Source: Microbacterium sp. NC79 (GTDB lineage Bacteria; Actinomycetota; Actinomycetes; Actinomycetales; Microbacteriaceae). Taken from it: DNA of 64,000 nt. The position numbers and the translations under genes are program-made. Below are positions 1 through 7,940 of this stretch, one piece after another. The first letter of the stretch is position 1; the number at the start of each line of letters is the position of its first letter. The DNA is taken from the NCBI RefSeq assembly GCF_019061125.1, contig NZ_JAHQYI010000002.1, forward strand, positions 124,001 to 188,000, given 5' to 3'. The notes beneath the pieces are model-generated. The model did not search any database. It was not told the origin of the DNA and was given only the letters and a program-made list of their open reading frames with translations.

Positions 1-146
1 GTTCCGGGAAGATCCCCCGTGGGGCTTTCGGTCGAGCGTCCGGTGACGTACACCGTCATGCCTGCCTCGCCAAGGGCCAACGCGATACCCTTTCCGGCTC
101 CGCGGCTCGCTCCGGTCACAATGGCAACGCGGGGTGTGTCGGTCAT
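1..146 (-). CDS. SDR-family oxidoreductase, N-terminal part only
   Basis: The first 48 residues of a short-chain dehydrogenase; the rest lies beyond the left edge. The reading begins MTDTPRVAIVTGASRGAGKG, with the classical dinucleotide-binding glycine pattern TGASRGxGKG right after the first beta strand, so it should bind NAD(P)H and oxidise or reduce an alcohol/ketone in the cytoplasm. It is divergent from the SDR at 238, and the 92-bp gap holds a perfect palindrome, so the two genes may share control. The substrate cannot be told from this piece. Confidence 0.8.
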   Translation of the reverse strand, partial: MTDTPRVAIVTGASRGAGKGIALALGEAGMTVYVTGRSTESPTGDLPG

Positions 147-208
147 CTCGTGCTCTCTTTCGGTACATGGGATTGTCGCGGCACGCGCCACACGCTAGCA
201 TTCTGACA

Positions 209-222
209 CAAGCAAATGCTTG
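209..222. promoter_or_regulatory. Palindromic operator CAAGC-N4-GCTTG (copy 1)
   Basis: A perfect 14-bp inverted repeat, CAAGCAAATGCTTG, lies four bases before the GAAAGGAG ribosome-binding site of the plus-strand SDR and inside the divergent intergenic gap. The same half-sites with the same 4-base spacer recur at 4809-4822. Size and symmetry suit a TetR-family dimer, and the core resembles operators of TetR repressors of lipid and steroid catabolism. No TetR gene is in the window. Confidence 0.55.
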
Positions 223-237
223 GTTGAAAGGAGCATC

Positions 238-978
238 ATGGGCGATGCAAACTTCGGATTCTCCGACGACGCGATTCTGATCACCGGCGCCGGCAGCGGC
301 ATTGGCCGTGCCACGGCACTGCGCGCCGTAGGCATGGGCCTGCGCGTCTCAGGTTGGGACCTCAACCCGACCGGCCTGGCAGAGACGGCAGAACTGGTGA
401 CGGCCGCGGGCGGAACCTTCCACTCGTGGGTTGCCGACGTGTCTGACGACGAGGCGGTCACCGCCGGCGTCGCATCGGCGACCGAAGCGCTCGGCTCGAT
501 TCGCTACCTGCACAACAACGCTGGCCCCGCATCCAGCGCGCCCATCCCGTTCGACCAGGCCCTCCTCATCTCCGTTGGTAGCGTCCGTCGCGTCACCGAT
601 GCGTGGGCCGCCGCTGGCCCTGGCGACGGTGCCGCCATGGTGGCAACCGCATCGGTTGCAGGCAACAAGGTCGGCACCAACTCAGACTGGTATTCGGCAA
701 GCAAGGCCGCGATCATGGGCTACGTTCGGCACCTCACCGCCTACCGTTCGCACGAGTTCCGTAGCAACGCGGTCGCCCCTGGCATGACAGACACCCCGCG
801 CCTGACCGGCTTCGCCGAAAGCGAGGTTGGCCAGCGGGTCATGGAGCGCATTCCGCTGAACCGGATGGCAACTCCCGACGATATCGCCTACGCCACCCTC
901 TTCCTCCTCTCCCCCGTAGCCAGCTACATCAACGGCGTCTTCCTGCCCGTTGACGGCGGCTGGACGGTGACGCAGTGA
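238..978 (+). CDS. SDR-family NAD(P)-dependent oxidoreductase
   Basis: A 246-residue classical short-chain dehydrogenase. The cofactor motif TGAGSGIG is at residues 16-23, NNAG at 93-96, and the catalytic Tyr152-x3-Lys156 pair lies in WYSASK. A start at TTG 220 is possible, but ATG 238 is preferred because GAAAGGAG lies 5-6 bases before it. Its stop overlaps the GTG of the thioesterase, so the SDR, thioesterase and MFS genes are translationally coupled. The set suggests oxidation of a hydroxyacyl or alcohol intermediate whose CoA ester is then hydrolysed; the substrate is unknown. The palindrome just upstream suggests repressor control. Confidence 0.85.
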   Translation: MGDANFGFSDDAILITGAGSGIGRATALRAVGMGLRVSGWDLNPTGLAETAELVTAAGGTFHSWVADVSDDEAVTAGVASATEALGSIRYLHNNAGPASSAPIPFDQALLISVGSVRRVTDAWAAAGPGDGAAMVATASVAGNKVGTNSDWYSASKAAIMGYVRHLTAYRSHEFRSNAVAPGMTDTPRLTGFAESEVGQRVMERIPLNRMATPDDIAYATLFLLSPVASYINGVFLPVDGGWTVTQ

Positions 979-1397
979 CCCTGTCTCCCGTTCTGCACTC
1001 ACACACGTCACGGCTGAGCTACGCCGACACCGACCCCGCGGGGATTCTCTACTACGCGGCCTGGTTTCCGATGATGGAGCGCCTGCAGTCAGAGTTCATG
1101 TATCTCCAGGGGCTTCGTCAGGACACTCTGAAAGACACCCACGGCTGGTGGACGGTCTCCCGCGCAACACAGTGTGAGTACCTCGCCGCTGCCGTGCTCT
1201 TTGATGAGATTCGCATCGACCTGCGCATCGGCGACATCAGCCGCTCCTCGTTCAAGTTTCACCACGAGATGGTGCGCACGAGCGACAACGTGACCGTGGC
1301 CCGCTCATGGATTCACGTCGTCACGGTGTCACCCGAGCAGAAGGCAATTTCCATTCCCGAAGGTCTCCGCGCGCAGCTCGACGCGTGGATGCAGTGA
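975..1397 (+). CDS. Hotdog-fold acyl-CoA thioesterase (4HBT family)
   Basis: A 140-residue protein of normal size for the 4-hydroxybenzoyl-CoA thioesterase family. The N-terminal motif YADTDPAGILYYAAW (residues 16-30) is the family signature carrying the catalytic Asp on the central hotdog helix. It should hydrolyse an acyl- or aroyl-CoA to the free acid in the cytoplasm. The GTG start overlaps the TGA of the SDR and its own TGA overlaps the next GTG, so it sits in a tightly coupled SDR-thioesterase-exporter unit. Chain length or aromatic preference cannot be read from the sequence. Confidence 0.85.
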   Translation: MTLSPVLHSHTSRLSYADTDPAGILYYAAWFPMMERLQSEFMYLQGLRQDTLKDTHGWWTVSRATQCEYLAAAVLFDEIRIDLRIGDISRSSFKFHHEMVRTSDNVTVARSWIHVVTVSPEQKAISIPEGLRAQLDAWMQ

Positions 1398-2779
1398 CGC
1401 GCCCGGCCGATCGCCGCGTGCTGTGGGCGATCGCGTCCACAGGTTTTGTCTCCTCCCTGCAGTTCACCCTGATGGTTCCGGCCCTCCCATCATTTCCGGA
1501 GCTCCTCAACGTTTCAGTCAGCGACGCATCGTGGATCGTCACGATCACCCTGCTGACCGGAACTGTCGTCACGCCGATTCTTGCGCGCCTCGCTGACATG
1601 CGGGGGCGCAAGAGGATGCTGCTGATTGCGATGATCACGCTCGGCGTCGGCTCGCTGATCGCCGCTATCTGGTCTTCTCATTTCTGGTTGGTGATGCTGG
1701 GGCGCGCCATGCAGGGCTTCGGAACCACGATCGTGCCGATTGGGGTGAGCCTGCTGCGCAGTATTTTGCCGCGCGATCGGGCCGTCATCGGTATTGCGAT
1801 GCTGAGCGGAACCGTTGGTATCGGCAGCGGATTCGGGTTGCCGTTGGCGGGTGTCCTGCTGGCAAGCGGCGGACTACCGTTTACCTTCTTGTTTTCTGCA
1901 CTTGGCGCTGCCATCACCGCCACCCTGGTGTGGCGGTGGGTGCCCGAACAGCACAACCGTGCAAACGGCTCCTTCGATCTCGTGGGTGCCAGCGTGCTGG
2001 CCGTCGGTCTCACCGCGATTCTGTTGATCGTTTCAAAGGTGGGTGAATGGGGCATCACGAGCCCCGCGACGATTGCAGCCGCCCTGGTCTGTGGCGTGGC
2101 CATCGCGTTGTTCATTCCGCTGCAACTGCGTTCTTCCTCTCCCGTGATTGATCTCCGCTTGGCCACGCGTCCCGCGATGGTGATCGCCAACGCGGTCGGG
2201 TTTCTCACGTCTTTCGCAATGTTTGCGAACTTCCTGCTGACCATGCAGGAGGCGCGGGCGCCTGAATCCACGGCGATCGGGCTGGGGCTCGCCGAAATCT
2301 CTGCCGGCCTCGTGCTGGTTCCATTCGCGGTCGCGATGGTACTCGGCGCCCCCGCAACCGCCGCGCTCATGCGCCGATTTGGCACGCGCGCGGTGCTGCT
2401 GGTGGGAAGTTTGGTGATGGCCATCTCCTTCGGCTTCCGATTCTTCGTGCATGGCAGCCTCGTCGCGCTCCTCATCGGAACACTGCTCGCCGGCGTCGGC
2501 ACCGCCCTCGTCTTCGGCACCCTGCCCACTCTGGTTCTCGACGTGGTTCCGATCGCGCAGGCGTCTTCGGCCAGCGGACTCAATTCCCTCATGCGTTCCG
2601 TATCGGGTGCCGTGGCAAGCGCGGCGTTTGCCTTCTTGCTGACGCTCTACGGCATCGTGCTTCTGCCTGACTACCTCACCGAGACCGGCCTCATGATCGG
2701 CCTCGGAACAACATCTCTTTTCTGCTTGTTATCTACCGTGCTGACGTGGTTCCTGCCGCGTCGCCAGCAATCCGCGTGA
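1394..2779 (+). CDS. MFS transporter, DHA2-like (14 TM)
   Basis: A 461-residue polytopic membrane protein of the major facilitator superfamily. Hydrophobic segments run along its length, and the loop ARLADMRGRKRMLL matches the family motif between TM2 and TM3. Length and layout fit the 14-helix drug:H+ antiporter (DHA2) branch. The GTG at 1394 is chosen because it overlaps the thioesterase stop (GTGA); the longer open frame runs back into the thioesterase gene. After a CoA thioesterase it may export the released acid or protect against a toxic substrate, which is inference from context. Confidence 0.8.
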   Translation: MTRPADRRVLWAIASTGFVSSLQFTLMVPALPSFPELLNVSVSDASWIVTITLLTGTVVTPILARLADMRGRKRMLLIAMITLGVGSLIAAIWSSHFWLVMLGRAMQGFGTTIVPIGVSLLRSILPRDRAVIGIAMLSGTVGIGSGFGLPLAGVLLASGGLPFTFLFSALGAAITATLVWRWVPEQHNRANGSFDLVGASVLAVGLTAILLIVSKVGEWGITSPATIAAALVCGVAIALFIPLQLRSSSPVIDLRLATRPAMVIANAVGFLTSFAMFANFLLTMQEARAPESTAIGLGLAEISAGLVLVPFAVAMVLGAPATAALMRRFGTRAVLLVGSLVMAISFGFRFFVHGSLVALLIGTLLAGVGTALVFGTLPTLVLDVVPIAQASSASGLNSLMRSVSGAVASAAFAFLLTLYGIVLLPDYLTETGLMIGLGTTSLFCLLSTVLTWFLPRRQQSA

Positions 2780-2793
2780 ACGAAAGATCATCA

Positions 2794-3969
2794 ATGACTG
2801 CTCCAGCCCTGTTCCAGCCCCTCACTCTGCGTGGTGTCACGCTGAAGAACCGCATCGGTGTCAGCCCGATGTGCATGTACTCGTCGCAAGACGGGTTCGC
2901 CACCGACTTTCACCTCGTGCACCTTGGGCGCTTCGCCCTTGGTGGCGCCGGGCTCGTGATTATGGAGGCGACCGCGATTGACCCGGCCGGGCGCATCTCG
3001 CCGTTCGATGCAGGCATCTGGAGCGATGAGCACATTCCGGGTCTGGCTCGCGTTGCGTCATTCATTGAGGCAAGCGGCGCGGTTGCTGGCATCCAGCTCG
3101 GCCACGCAGGACGCCGCGCGAGCGTGCGCGAGCCCTGGTTCGCTGGCGCACCGCTCGGCGATGACGCTGTCGAACAGGGCTACCCGGAGGGTTCGCCGTG
3201 GGTGACACAGGCCCCGTCTGCCAAGCCGGCCGGCCCCGAATTCCCGAGGCCAGCGGAAATGTCTGCCGATGAGGTACGCGCCTCGATCGAGGCGTGGGCT
3301 GCCGCCGCACGTCGCGCTGTCGCCGCCGGATTCCGCGTGCTTGAGTTGCACGGCGCGCACGGATACCTGTTGCACTCGTTCTTGTCGCCGCTGTCAAACT
3401 TCCGTACCGACGAGTTCGGCGGTTCCGTTGAAGGCCGACGCAAGTATCCGCTCGATGTTGTGCGTGCAATCCGCGCGGCGATTGGCGATGACATCGTGCT
3501 CTCGTACCGGGTGTCCAGCGTCGACGGCTTCGAAGGCGGGCTGGGCATTGACGACACGGTTGACTTCGCTCGCGATCTCAAGGTGGCTGGTGTCGACATT
3601 GTCGACACCAGCTCAGGCGGCATCACCACGGACCGTTCCATGGATACCCGCGTGCGCCGTGGTTACGCGTTCCACGCTGACTTCAGCCGCGCTGTGCGCG
3701 AGGGCGCAGACCTGCCGGCGGCGACGGTCGGCCTCATCACCGATCCGCAGCAGGCCGAGTACCTCGTCTCGCACGGTGACGCCGATGTGGTGCTGCTTGG
3801 CCGGGAAATGCTGAACGACCCGAACTGGGCCCACCACGCACTAGCCGCTCTTGCCGACAGCCACGACCAGTGGGACATTCGCTATGGTTCCGCCATCGCA
3901 CCCCGCGCCGGCACGCTCGCGCGTCTCGCCGAAGCCGGCGAGACGCCGCTGACCCGCTTCAGCGACTAA
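2794..3969 (+). CDS. NADH:flavin oxidoreductase, OYE/YqjM-like
   Basis: A 391-residue FMN-dependent ene-reductase of the old yellow enzyme family, close to the YqjM/NamA branch. Evidence: VSPMCMYSS with the characteristic flavin-tuning Cys27, the HAGRRAS motif, ELHGAHGYLLHSFLSPLSN of the TIM barrel, and FGGSVEGR further on. Such enzymes reduce activated C=C bonds or act as dienoyl-CoA reductases. ATG 2794 is preferred because the protein aligns from MTAPALFQPLTLRG; the longer frame overlaps the MFS gene. It is the last gene of the plus-strand cluster, followed by a strong terminator. Confidence 0.88.
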   Translation: MTAPALFQPLTLRGVTLKNRIGVSPMCMYSSQDGFATDFHLVHLGRFALGGAGLVIMEATAIDPAGRISPFDAGIWSDEHIPGLARVASFIEASGAVAGIQLGHAGRRASVREPWFAGAPLGDDAVEQGYPEGSPWVTQAPSAKPAGPEFPRPAEMSADEVRASIEAWAAAARRAVAAGFRVLELHGAHGYLLHSFLSPLSNFRTDEFGGSVEGRRKYPLDVVRAIRAAIGDDIVLSYRVSSVDGFEGGLGIDDTVDFARDLKVAGVDIVDTSSGGITTDRSMDTRVRRGYAFHADFSRAVREGADLPAATVGLITDPQQAEYLVSHGDADVVLLGREMLNDPNWAHHALAALADSHDQWDIRYGSAIAPRAGTLARLAEAGETPLTRFSD

Positions 3970-3979
3970 CCCCAATCGC

Positions 3980-4021
3980 AAAACGGCGGGGTGTGAGCTT
4001 CAGCTCACACCCCGCCGTTTT
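3980..4021. terminator. Bidirectional terminator hairpin
   Basis: A perfect 19-bp stem (AAAACGGCGGGGTGTGAGC and its complement) with a TTCA loop, followed by T residues. It lies between the convergent OYE gene and the minus-strand gene ending at 4038 and can stop transcription from both sides. Confidence 0.9.
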
Positions 4022-4037
4022 TACATGCAGCGGACGA

Positions 4038-4799
4038 TTAGTCCCAGTCCTGCCACGGAATGATCGTCTTGATCGCACCCGCAAAAAGGACCTTCTGCGT
4101 GGGTGCCAGAATGTCGAGCTCCCGCTCAATCTCCTGCAGCTTCGGGGTGACCACGGCCGGGTCATCCTCGAGGTAAACGAGGCGCACACGAAGTGAGCCC
4201 TGCTTACGCTCGGCGGGCCCGGCGAACGGCAACGTCTTGTGCTGCTGCACGTGGCTGAACGAGAACGTCCATGCGCCCGCAACGCCGTCGACGTCAAGGA
4301 GAGCCGGAATCAGTTCGCGGTCTTCGCGCGTGTAGGCCGTGTGCGTCTCCATCGAGTGCGGCTCATCCGTGCTGGTGAGCGTGAGGTACACGCCCTGGTT
4401 CGCGCGGAAGGGCAGAACGTCCGCGTTCACAAGTGCGCGCGGGGCAGCGTAACCCTTGACCGGCTTGAAGAATGCAAGCAGCGGGCGCTTCACCGCTGGA
4501 ATCAGCGGTCCACGGCCCCACTGGAAGGACGCTTCACCCAGGGCATCCCACGCCGCGACAGATTCCTCCACGGGCGGGCGGAACCAGTACATCGCCACAT
4601 AGTTGGCATCGGTGAACTCGGCTTCACCGCTCGTCAGTGAGCGGTATTCGTCGAGGTGACGCCAGCGCTGCCCGGTGGCGACGCCCTCCAGCGCGAGGTT
4701 TTCGGGAAGGTGATCCAGCTGGTGCCACTCGTTGTACGCCCGGTGAAATGACGGATCCGTCAACTGAATGAAGGAGAAGAAGGCAAGCTCTGAGAACAT
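4038..4799 (-). CDS. Conserved hypothetical, EthD-like dimeric alpha/beta barrel
   Basis: A 253-residue cytoplasmic protein without signal or membrane segment. The N-terminal stretch FSFIQLTDPSFHRAYNEWHQLDHLPENL resembles the EthD/DUF4286-type ferredoxin-like fold, where the YNxWHxxDHLPE pattern lines a small-molecule pocket. A second, weaker repeat-like half follows (DEPHSMETHTAYTREDRELIP). Two starts are possible, MEHTL (4847) and MFSEL (4799). The shorter is preferred because the 14-bp operator copy lies just upstream of it and would otherwise fall inside the coding region. It faces the OYE cluster and lies next to an acyl-CoA dehydrogenase, suggesting a role in the same catabolic route; the reaction is unknown. 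Confidence 0.6.
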   Translation of the reverse strand: MFSELAFFSFIQLTDPSFHRAYNEWHQLDHLPENLALEGVATGQRWRHLDEYRSLTSGEAEFTDANYVAMYWFRPPVEESVAAWDALGEASFQWGRGPLIPAVKRPLLAFFKPVKGYAAPRALVNADVLPFRANQGVYLTLTSTDEPHSMETHTAYTREDRELIPALLDVDGVAGAWTFSFSHVQQHKTLPFAGPAERKQGSLRVRLVYLEDDPAVVTPKLQEIERELDILAPTQKVLFAGAIKTIIPWQDWD

Positions 4800-4808
4800 A
4801 CGCTCAGT

Positions 4809-4822
4809 CAAGCGCTTGCTTG
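4809..4822. promoter_or_regulatory. Operator CAAGC-N4-GCTTG (copy 2)
   Basis: CAAGCGCTTGCTTG has the same half-sites and 4-base spacer as the palindrome at 209-222. It lies 10 bases upstream of ATG 4799 on the minus strand. The match in arms, spacer and position near a start suggests that one repressor controls both units. Confidence 0.5.
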
Positions 4823-4863
4823 GTTTTTCGTCAAGCGTGTGTTCCATTTGTGGCGCACCCAGC

Positions 4864-4912
4864 GGTTCCGCCACGCACCCCCAGGTTCCGCACCCCACCC
4901 CCAGATTCCGCG
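4864..4912. repeat. Short direct repeats of about 19-20 bp
   Basis: Two and a half imperfect units begin GGTTCCGC and end in ACCCCCA, followed by a third partial ATTCCGC. They lie upstream of the EthD-like gene and beside a large inverted repeat. Function not known. Confidence 0.5.
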
Positions 4913-4978
4913 AAACACAATTTGGTCGGCGAAACACGGCGTGGCCGCATGTTTCTCGCCGACCAAATTGTGTCTCGC
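4910..4978. repeat. Large imperfect inverted repeat (about 27-bp arms)
   Basis: The left arm contains ACACAATTTGGTCGGCG, the right arm its complement; both arms extend through GCGARACA and RAAACA with one mismatch and a 2-base bulge. The loop is about 13 bases. It is non-coding, in the gap between two minus-strand genes. It may be a terminator, a REP-like palindrome or the remains of a small mobile element. Confidence 0.7.
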
Positions 4979-4992
4979 AGGGCGGGTGAACG

Positions 4993-5039
4993 AGAAACGG
5001 AACCATACGCTCGGGGTGCGAGCAGATGGTTCCGTTTCT
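4993..5039. terminator. Gene-end hairpin built from paired octamers
   Basis: AGAAACGGAACCAT pairs exactly with ATGGTTCCGTTTCT around a GC-rich inner stem. The stem contains both orientations of the dispersed octamer (CGGAACCA at 4998, TGGTTCCG at 5027). It lies just after the stop of the acyl-CoA dehydrogenase on the minus strand, so it probably serves as its terminator, though no long T tract follows. Confidence 0.65.
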
Positions 5040-5051
5040 GGATGGAGTTAG

Positions 5052-6764
5052 TTAGCGGATTTCGCCACCGGCGACGGTCTCGGCGAGAGCGTGCACGCGC
5101 GGCAAGTGGTGAGCGCCGTAGAAGTCGGCGATCGTGAGACGCTCCGAGTCGGTCTCACCCGCTGCGAGGACGGCAACGGCGGCGAGCGCGTGCATGTAGC
5201 CGCCGGCGAGCGTGCCGAGCAACATGAGGTACGGGACGCTGACGGCGGCGGCATCGCGCGGCGACGAAGCAAAGCCAAGCAACGACTGGGTCGCGGCACG
5301 TGCGGCGTCGATCGCCCGTTGCAAGCGGGAAGCCGTGCGGGTGGCAACAGGGTTATCAAACGCTTGCAGGGCTGCGATCGTCGTCGCGATTTCGTCAAGA
5401 AGCCGTTCGACAGTCGCGCCCTGATTACGAATCACCTTGCGACCGATGAGGTCGTTGGACTGAATCGCGGTCGTACCCTCGTAGATCGGCATGATGCGCG
5501 CGTCGCGGTAGTGCTGGGCTGCCCCGGTCTCCTCGATAAAGCCCATGCCGCCGTGCACCTGAATGCCGTCGCTCGTGACGGTCAGGGCGTCTTCCGTCGC
5601 CCAGCCCTTCAGAATCGGAACGAAGAATTCGGCAAGCTCACCGGTTCCGTCTGCCTCAGCGCGGTCGAAAAGGTCGGCGACATACACACCCAGTGCACGC
5701 ATCGCAAAAATGTCACTGCGCATCGACAGCAGCAGGCGGCGCACGTCAGGGTGCTCGGCGATGGCCGTTCCGGCTGGGCGTTCAAGCACCGACCCCTGCA
5801 GACGCTGGTTCGTGTACTGCACGGCACCCTGGTAGGCGCGCTCGGAGATTCCGGTCGCCTGGAATCCCATGCCGACACGGGCCGAGTTCATCATCACGAA
5901 CATCCCGGCGAGCCCGCCGTGGAGGTCACCGACGAGGTATCCGATCGCGCCGTCGTAGTTGAGGACGGCGGTCGGGCTGGCGTGAATACCGAGCTTGTGT
6001 TCGAGCGACACGGTGGTCACGCCGTTGCGGGCGCCGAGCGTGCCGTCGGGGTTCACGAGGAACTTCGGAACCACAAAGAGCGAGAGTCCGCGGGCGCCGT
6101 CGGGCGCACCAGGAGTGCGTGCCAGTACGAGGTGAACAATGTTCTCGGCGACCTCGTGGTCTCCCCACGTAATGAAAATCTTGTCACCCTTGAGTGACCA
6201 AGAACCATCGGCCTGCGGGGTGGCGATCGTGCGAATCGCACCCAGGTCGGTGCCCGCTTCTGGTTCTGTCAGGTTCATGGTTCCGGTCCACTCCCCCGAC
6301 ACCAGCTTGGTGAGGTAAGTTTCGCGAATCTCATCGGATGCCTTCGCGTCGAGCGCGTGAATCTGACCCTGCGTGAGCAGCCAGCTCAGCGCGAAGGCGG
6401 CGTTGGAGGAGTTCCAGATTTCACCGAGCGCTGCACGTACGGCGTCGGGCAACCCGTCGCCACCCGCTGAGGCGGGCGCCTCCGCGGTGATCCATCCGGC
6501 GTCGACCATTTCTCGGTAGGCCTCGGCGTAGCCAGCGGGCAACTGCACCGTGCCATCGACAAGCTTTGCGCCCTCGGTGTCTCCGATACGGCTGAGCGGC
6601 GCCAACACGTTGGCGGCAAACTCACCGGCGCCTTCCACGATGTCGGTGGCATCGTCTGCGGTCAGCGCTCCGTCGGTCGAGCGCGCAATGAGGTCAACGC
6701 CAAATGCGCTCGAGTAGAGAAAACGGTAGTCGTCGACGGGGGCGGTGTACTGCGAATCGCGCAC
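5052..6764 (-). CDS. Acyl-CoA dehydrogenase, DmdC-like long form
   Basis: A 570-residue FAD-dependent acyl-CoA dehydrogenase with the extra C-terminal helical domain typical of the roughly 580-600-residue branch that includes 3-methylmercaptopropionyl-CoA dehydrogenase (DmdC). Seen: MNLTEPEAGTDLGAIRT (flavin/substrate segment), KIFITWGDH, IQVHGGMGFIEETGAAQHYRDARI, and YEGTTAIQ with the expected catalytic base Glu429. It introduces a trans-2,3 double bond into an acyl-CoA thioester and passes electrons to ETF. The GTG start has GAAGGAG upstream. Substrate is not determined; the neighbouring thioesterase, SDR and OYE suggest one degradation route. Confidence 0.85.
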   Translation of the reverse strand: MRDSQYTAPVDDYRFLYSSAFGVDLIARSTDGALTADDATDIVEGAGEFAANVLAPLSRIGDTEGAKLVDGTVQLPAGYAEAYREMVDAGWITAEAPASAGGDGLPDAVRAALGEIWNSSNAAFALSWLLTQGQIHALDAKASDEIRETYLTKLVSGEWTGTMNLTEPEAGTDLGAIRTIATPQADGSWSLKGDKIFITWGDHEVAENIVHLVLARTPGAPDGARGLSLFVVPKFLVNPDGTLGARNGVTTVSLEHKLGIHASPTAVLNYDGAIGYLVGDLHGGLAGMFVMMNSARVGMGFQATGISERAYQGAVQYTNQRLQGSVLERPAGTAIAEHPDVRRLLLSMRSDIFAMRALGVYVADLFDRAEADGTGELAEFFVPILKGWATEDALTVTSDGIQVHGGMGFIEETGAAQHYRDARIMPIYEGTTAIQSNDLIGRKVIRNQGATVERLLDEIATTIAALQAFDNPVATRTASRLQRAIDAARAATQSLLGFASSPRDAAAVSVPYLMLLGTLAGGYMHALAAVAVLAAGETDSERLTIADFYGAHHLPRVHALAETVAGGEIR

Positions 6765-7113
6765 GGCGGTGTCTCCTTCTGTGGGCAGGCCATCCGAGTA
6801 TACGAACCCTCACACACTGACCCGACTCGTTAGGAGGAGTTCCACAAAGCCAGCATGCGCCTGATTCTCCCCAAAATGTACACCAGGCACCGGGCCGTGA
6901 CGAGGCTGGCGGAGATGGCACAGCGATAGCCAACCCCGCTCACGCACGTTCTTGGTGCGGAAAGTATTTCGCTTCATCCGCTCCGGGAATTCCTGCACGT
7001 ATTGGCTGGCCTCATGTGCAATATGCCCGAGCCTTTCTAGGTAGAACCAATAGGATTGACAGGGAGCGCTGGGAATGGAAAGCGTTGCCCAGACTTTTGG
7101 AAAGGGGTCTGCG
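6765..7113. other. Divergent intergenic region, about 350 bp
   Basis: No convincing open frame is seen on either strand. It holds the ribosome-binding site of the acyl-CoA dehydrogenase at its left end and, at 7038-7050, a degenerate GntR-type operator before the GntR gene. No RNA gene or repeat was recognised in the middle. Confidence 0.6.
7038..7050. promoter_or_regulatory. Degenerate GntR/FadR operator before the GntR gene
   Basis: TAGGTAGAACCAA keeps the central GGT-N3-ACC of the CTGGT-N3-ACCAG sites found at 16226, 16247 and 17406. It lies about 64 bases before the ATG of the GntR gene, so autoregulation is likely. FadR-subfamily regulators are known to bind TGGT-N3-ACCA-type sites. Confidence 0.5.
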
Positions 7114-7884
7114 ATGAACGACGATGTTGTCGAACACGCCACGGCCGAGCAGAGCGCTCCGGAACCAGTAACCGTCGGAAATTTCGGCGCAAACCTGGTC
7201 AATGACCACGCATTGGGTGCGCTCGTCAATCTGCTGCTCACGATGGAACCGGGCCAACAGCTCCCGAGCGAGCGCGACCTGACCCTTCAGCTGGGCCTGA
7301 GCCGCAACACGCTCCGCGATCGCATTGCACGGCTGGAGTCGATGGGGGCGTTGCAACGCAAAGAGCGCCTGGGAACCTTTTACACCGGTGTGCAGCCGCG
7401 GCAGACCGGCGACGTGCTCGCGTTGAGCATGATGTTTCACCAAATGACCCTGGACTCGCTGATTTCGGTTCGCCACGCGCTCGAGCGACAGGCGGCCGTC
7501 GAGGCGGCTCGAATTGCCAGCGAGGAGACGCTGTACGCGCTGGCCGCGAGCGCTGCTGCCATGCACTCAACGGTCGATGGTCGCGAGCTGTTTGAAGCCG
7601 ACCTAGCGTTTCACCGGGCGCTGTTTGCGGCCTCGGCTTCGCCCGCACTGGAGTTTTTCTCGCAGGCGCTTCAGCCCATCCTGCAGGGAACATTGCAGCA
7701 TCTTTCGCTCGCACAAGACTTTGAAACCATGCGTGTTGTCCACGACAACATCCTGCTGAGCGTCACAGCGGGCGATACGTGTGCTGCGACCGAAGCCATC
7801 GACGCACACTTCGCTTGGCTCGAAGTGTTGCGCGATCGTGAACGCGCCGAGCACCGGCCCGCCGCAGCTGCCCCCGGCGTCTAG
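7114..7884 (+). CDS. GntR-family regulator, FadR/FCD type
   Basis: A 256-residue regulator. The N-terminal winged helix (about 35-100) has LPSERDLTLQLGLSRNTLRDRIARLESMGAL, the family's DNA-reading helix; the C-terminal FCD helical bundle (about 110-235) has DLAFHRALFAASASP and HDNILLSVTAGD, with the Asp/His residues that usually bind a metal and an organic acid ligand. ATG 7114 is preferred over ATG 7075 because GGAAAGGGG precedes it at good spacing. It stands at the distal end of the TRAP/dehydrogenase cluster, where matching operators occur, so it probably senses the imported acid or a breakdown product. Confidence 0.85.
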   Translation: MNDDVVEHATAEQSAPEPVTVGNFGANLVNDHALGALVNLLLTMEPGQQLPSERDLTLQLGLSRNTLRDRIARLESMGALQRKERLGTFYTGVQPRQTGDVLALSMMFHQMTLDSLISVRHALERQAAVEAARIASEETLYALAASAAAMHSTVDGRELFEADLAFHRALFAASASPALEFFSQALQPILQGTLQHLSLAQDFETMRVVHDNILLSVTAGDTCAATEAIDAHFAWLEVLRDRERAEHRPAAAAPGV

Positions 7885-7898
7885 GTTCCGCAGCACGC

Positions 7899-7930
7899 AA
7901 AAGGGCGCCCGCCGAAGCGGACGCCCTTTT
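7899..7930. terminator. Bidirectional terminator
   Basis: Hairpin AAAAGGGCG-c-CCGC / CGAA / GCGG-a-CGCCCTTTT between the convergent GntR and SDR genes, ending in T residues on both strands. Confidence 0.85.
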
Positions 7931-7940
7931 CACACGGAAA

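Noticed and set aside
3980..4021. Perfect palindrome as an integron attC or attachment site
   Set aside because: It is a simple stem with a 4-base loop and T tail between convergent genes, so a terminator explains it fully.
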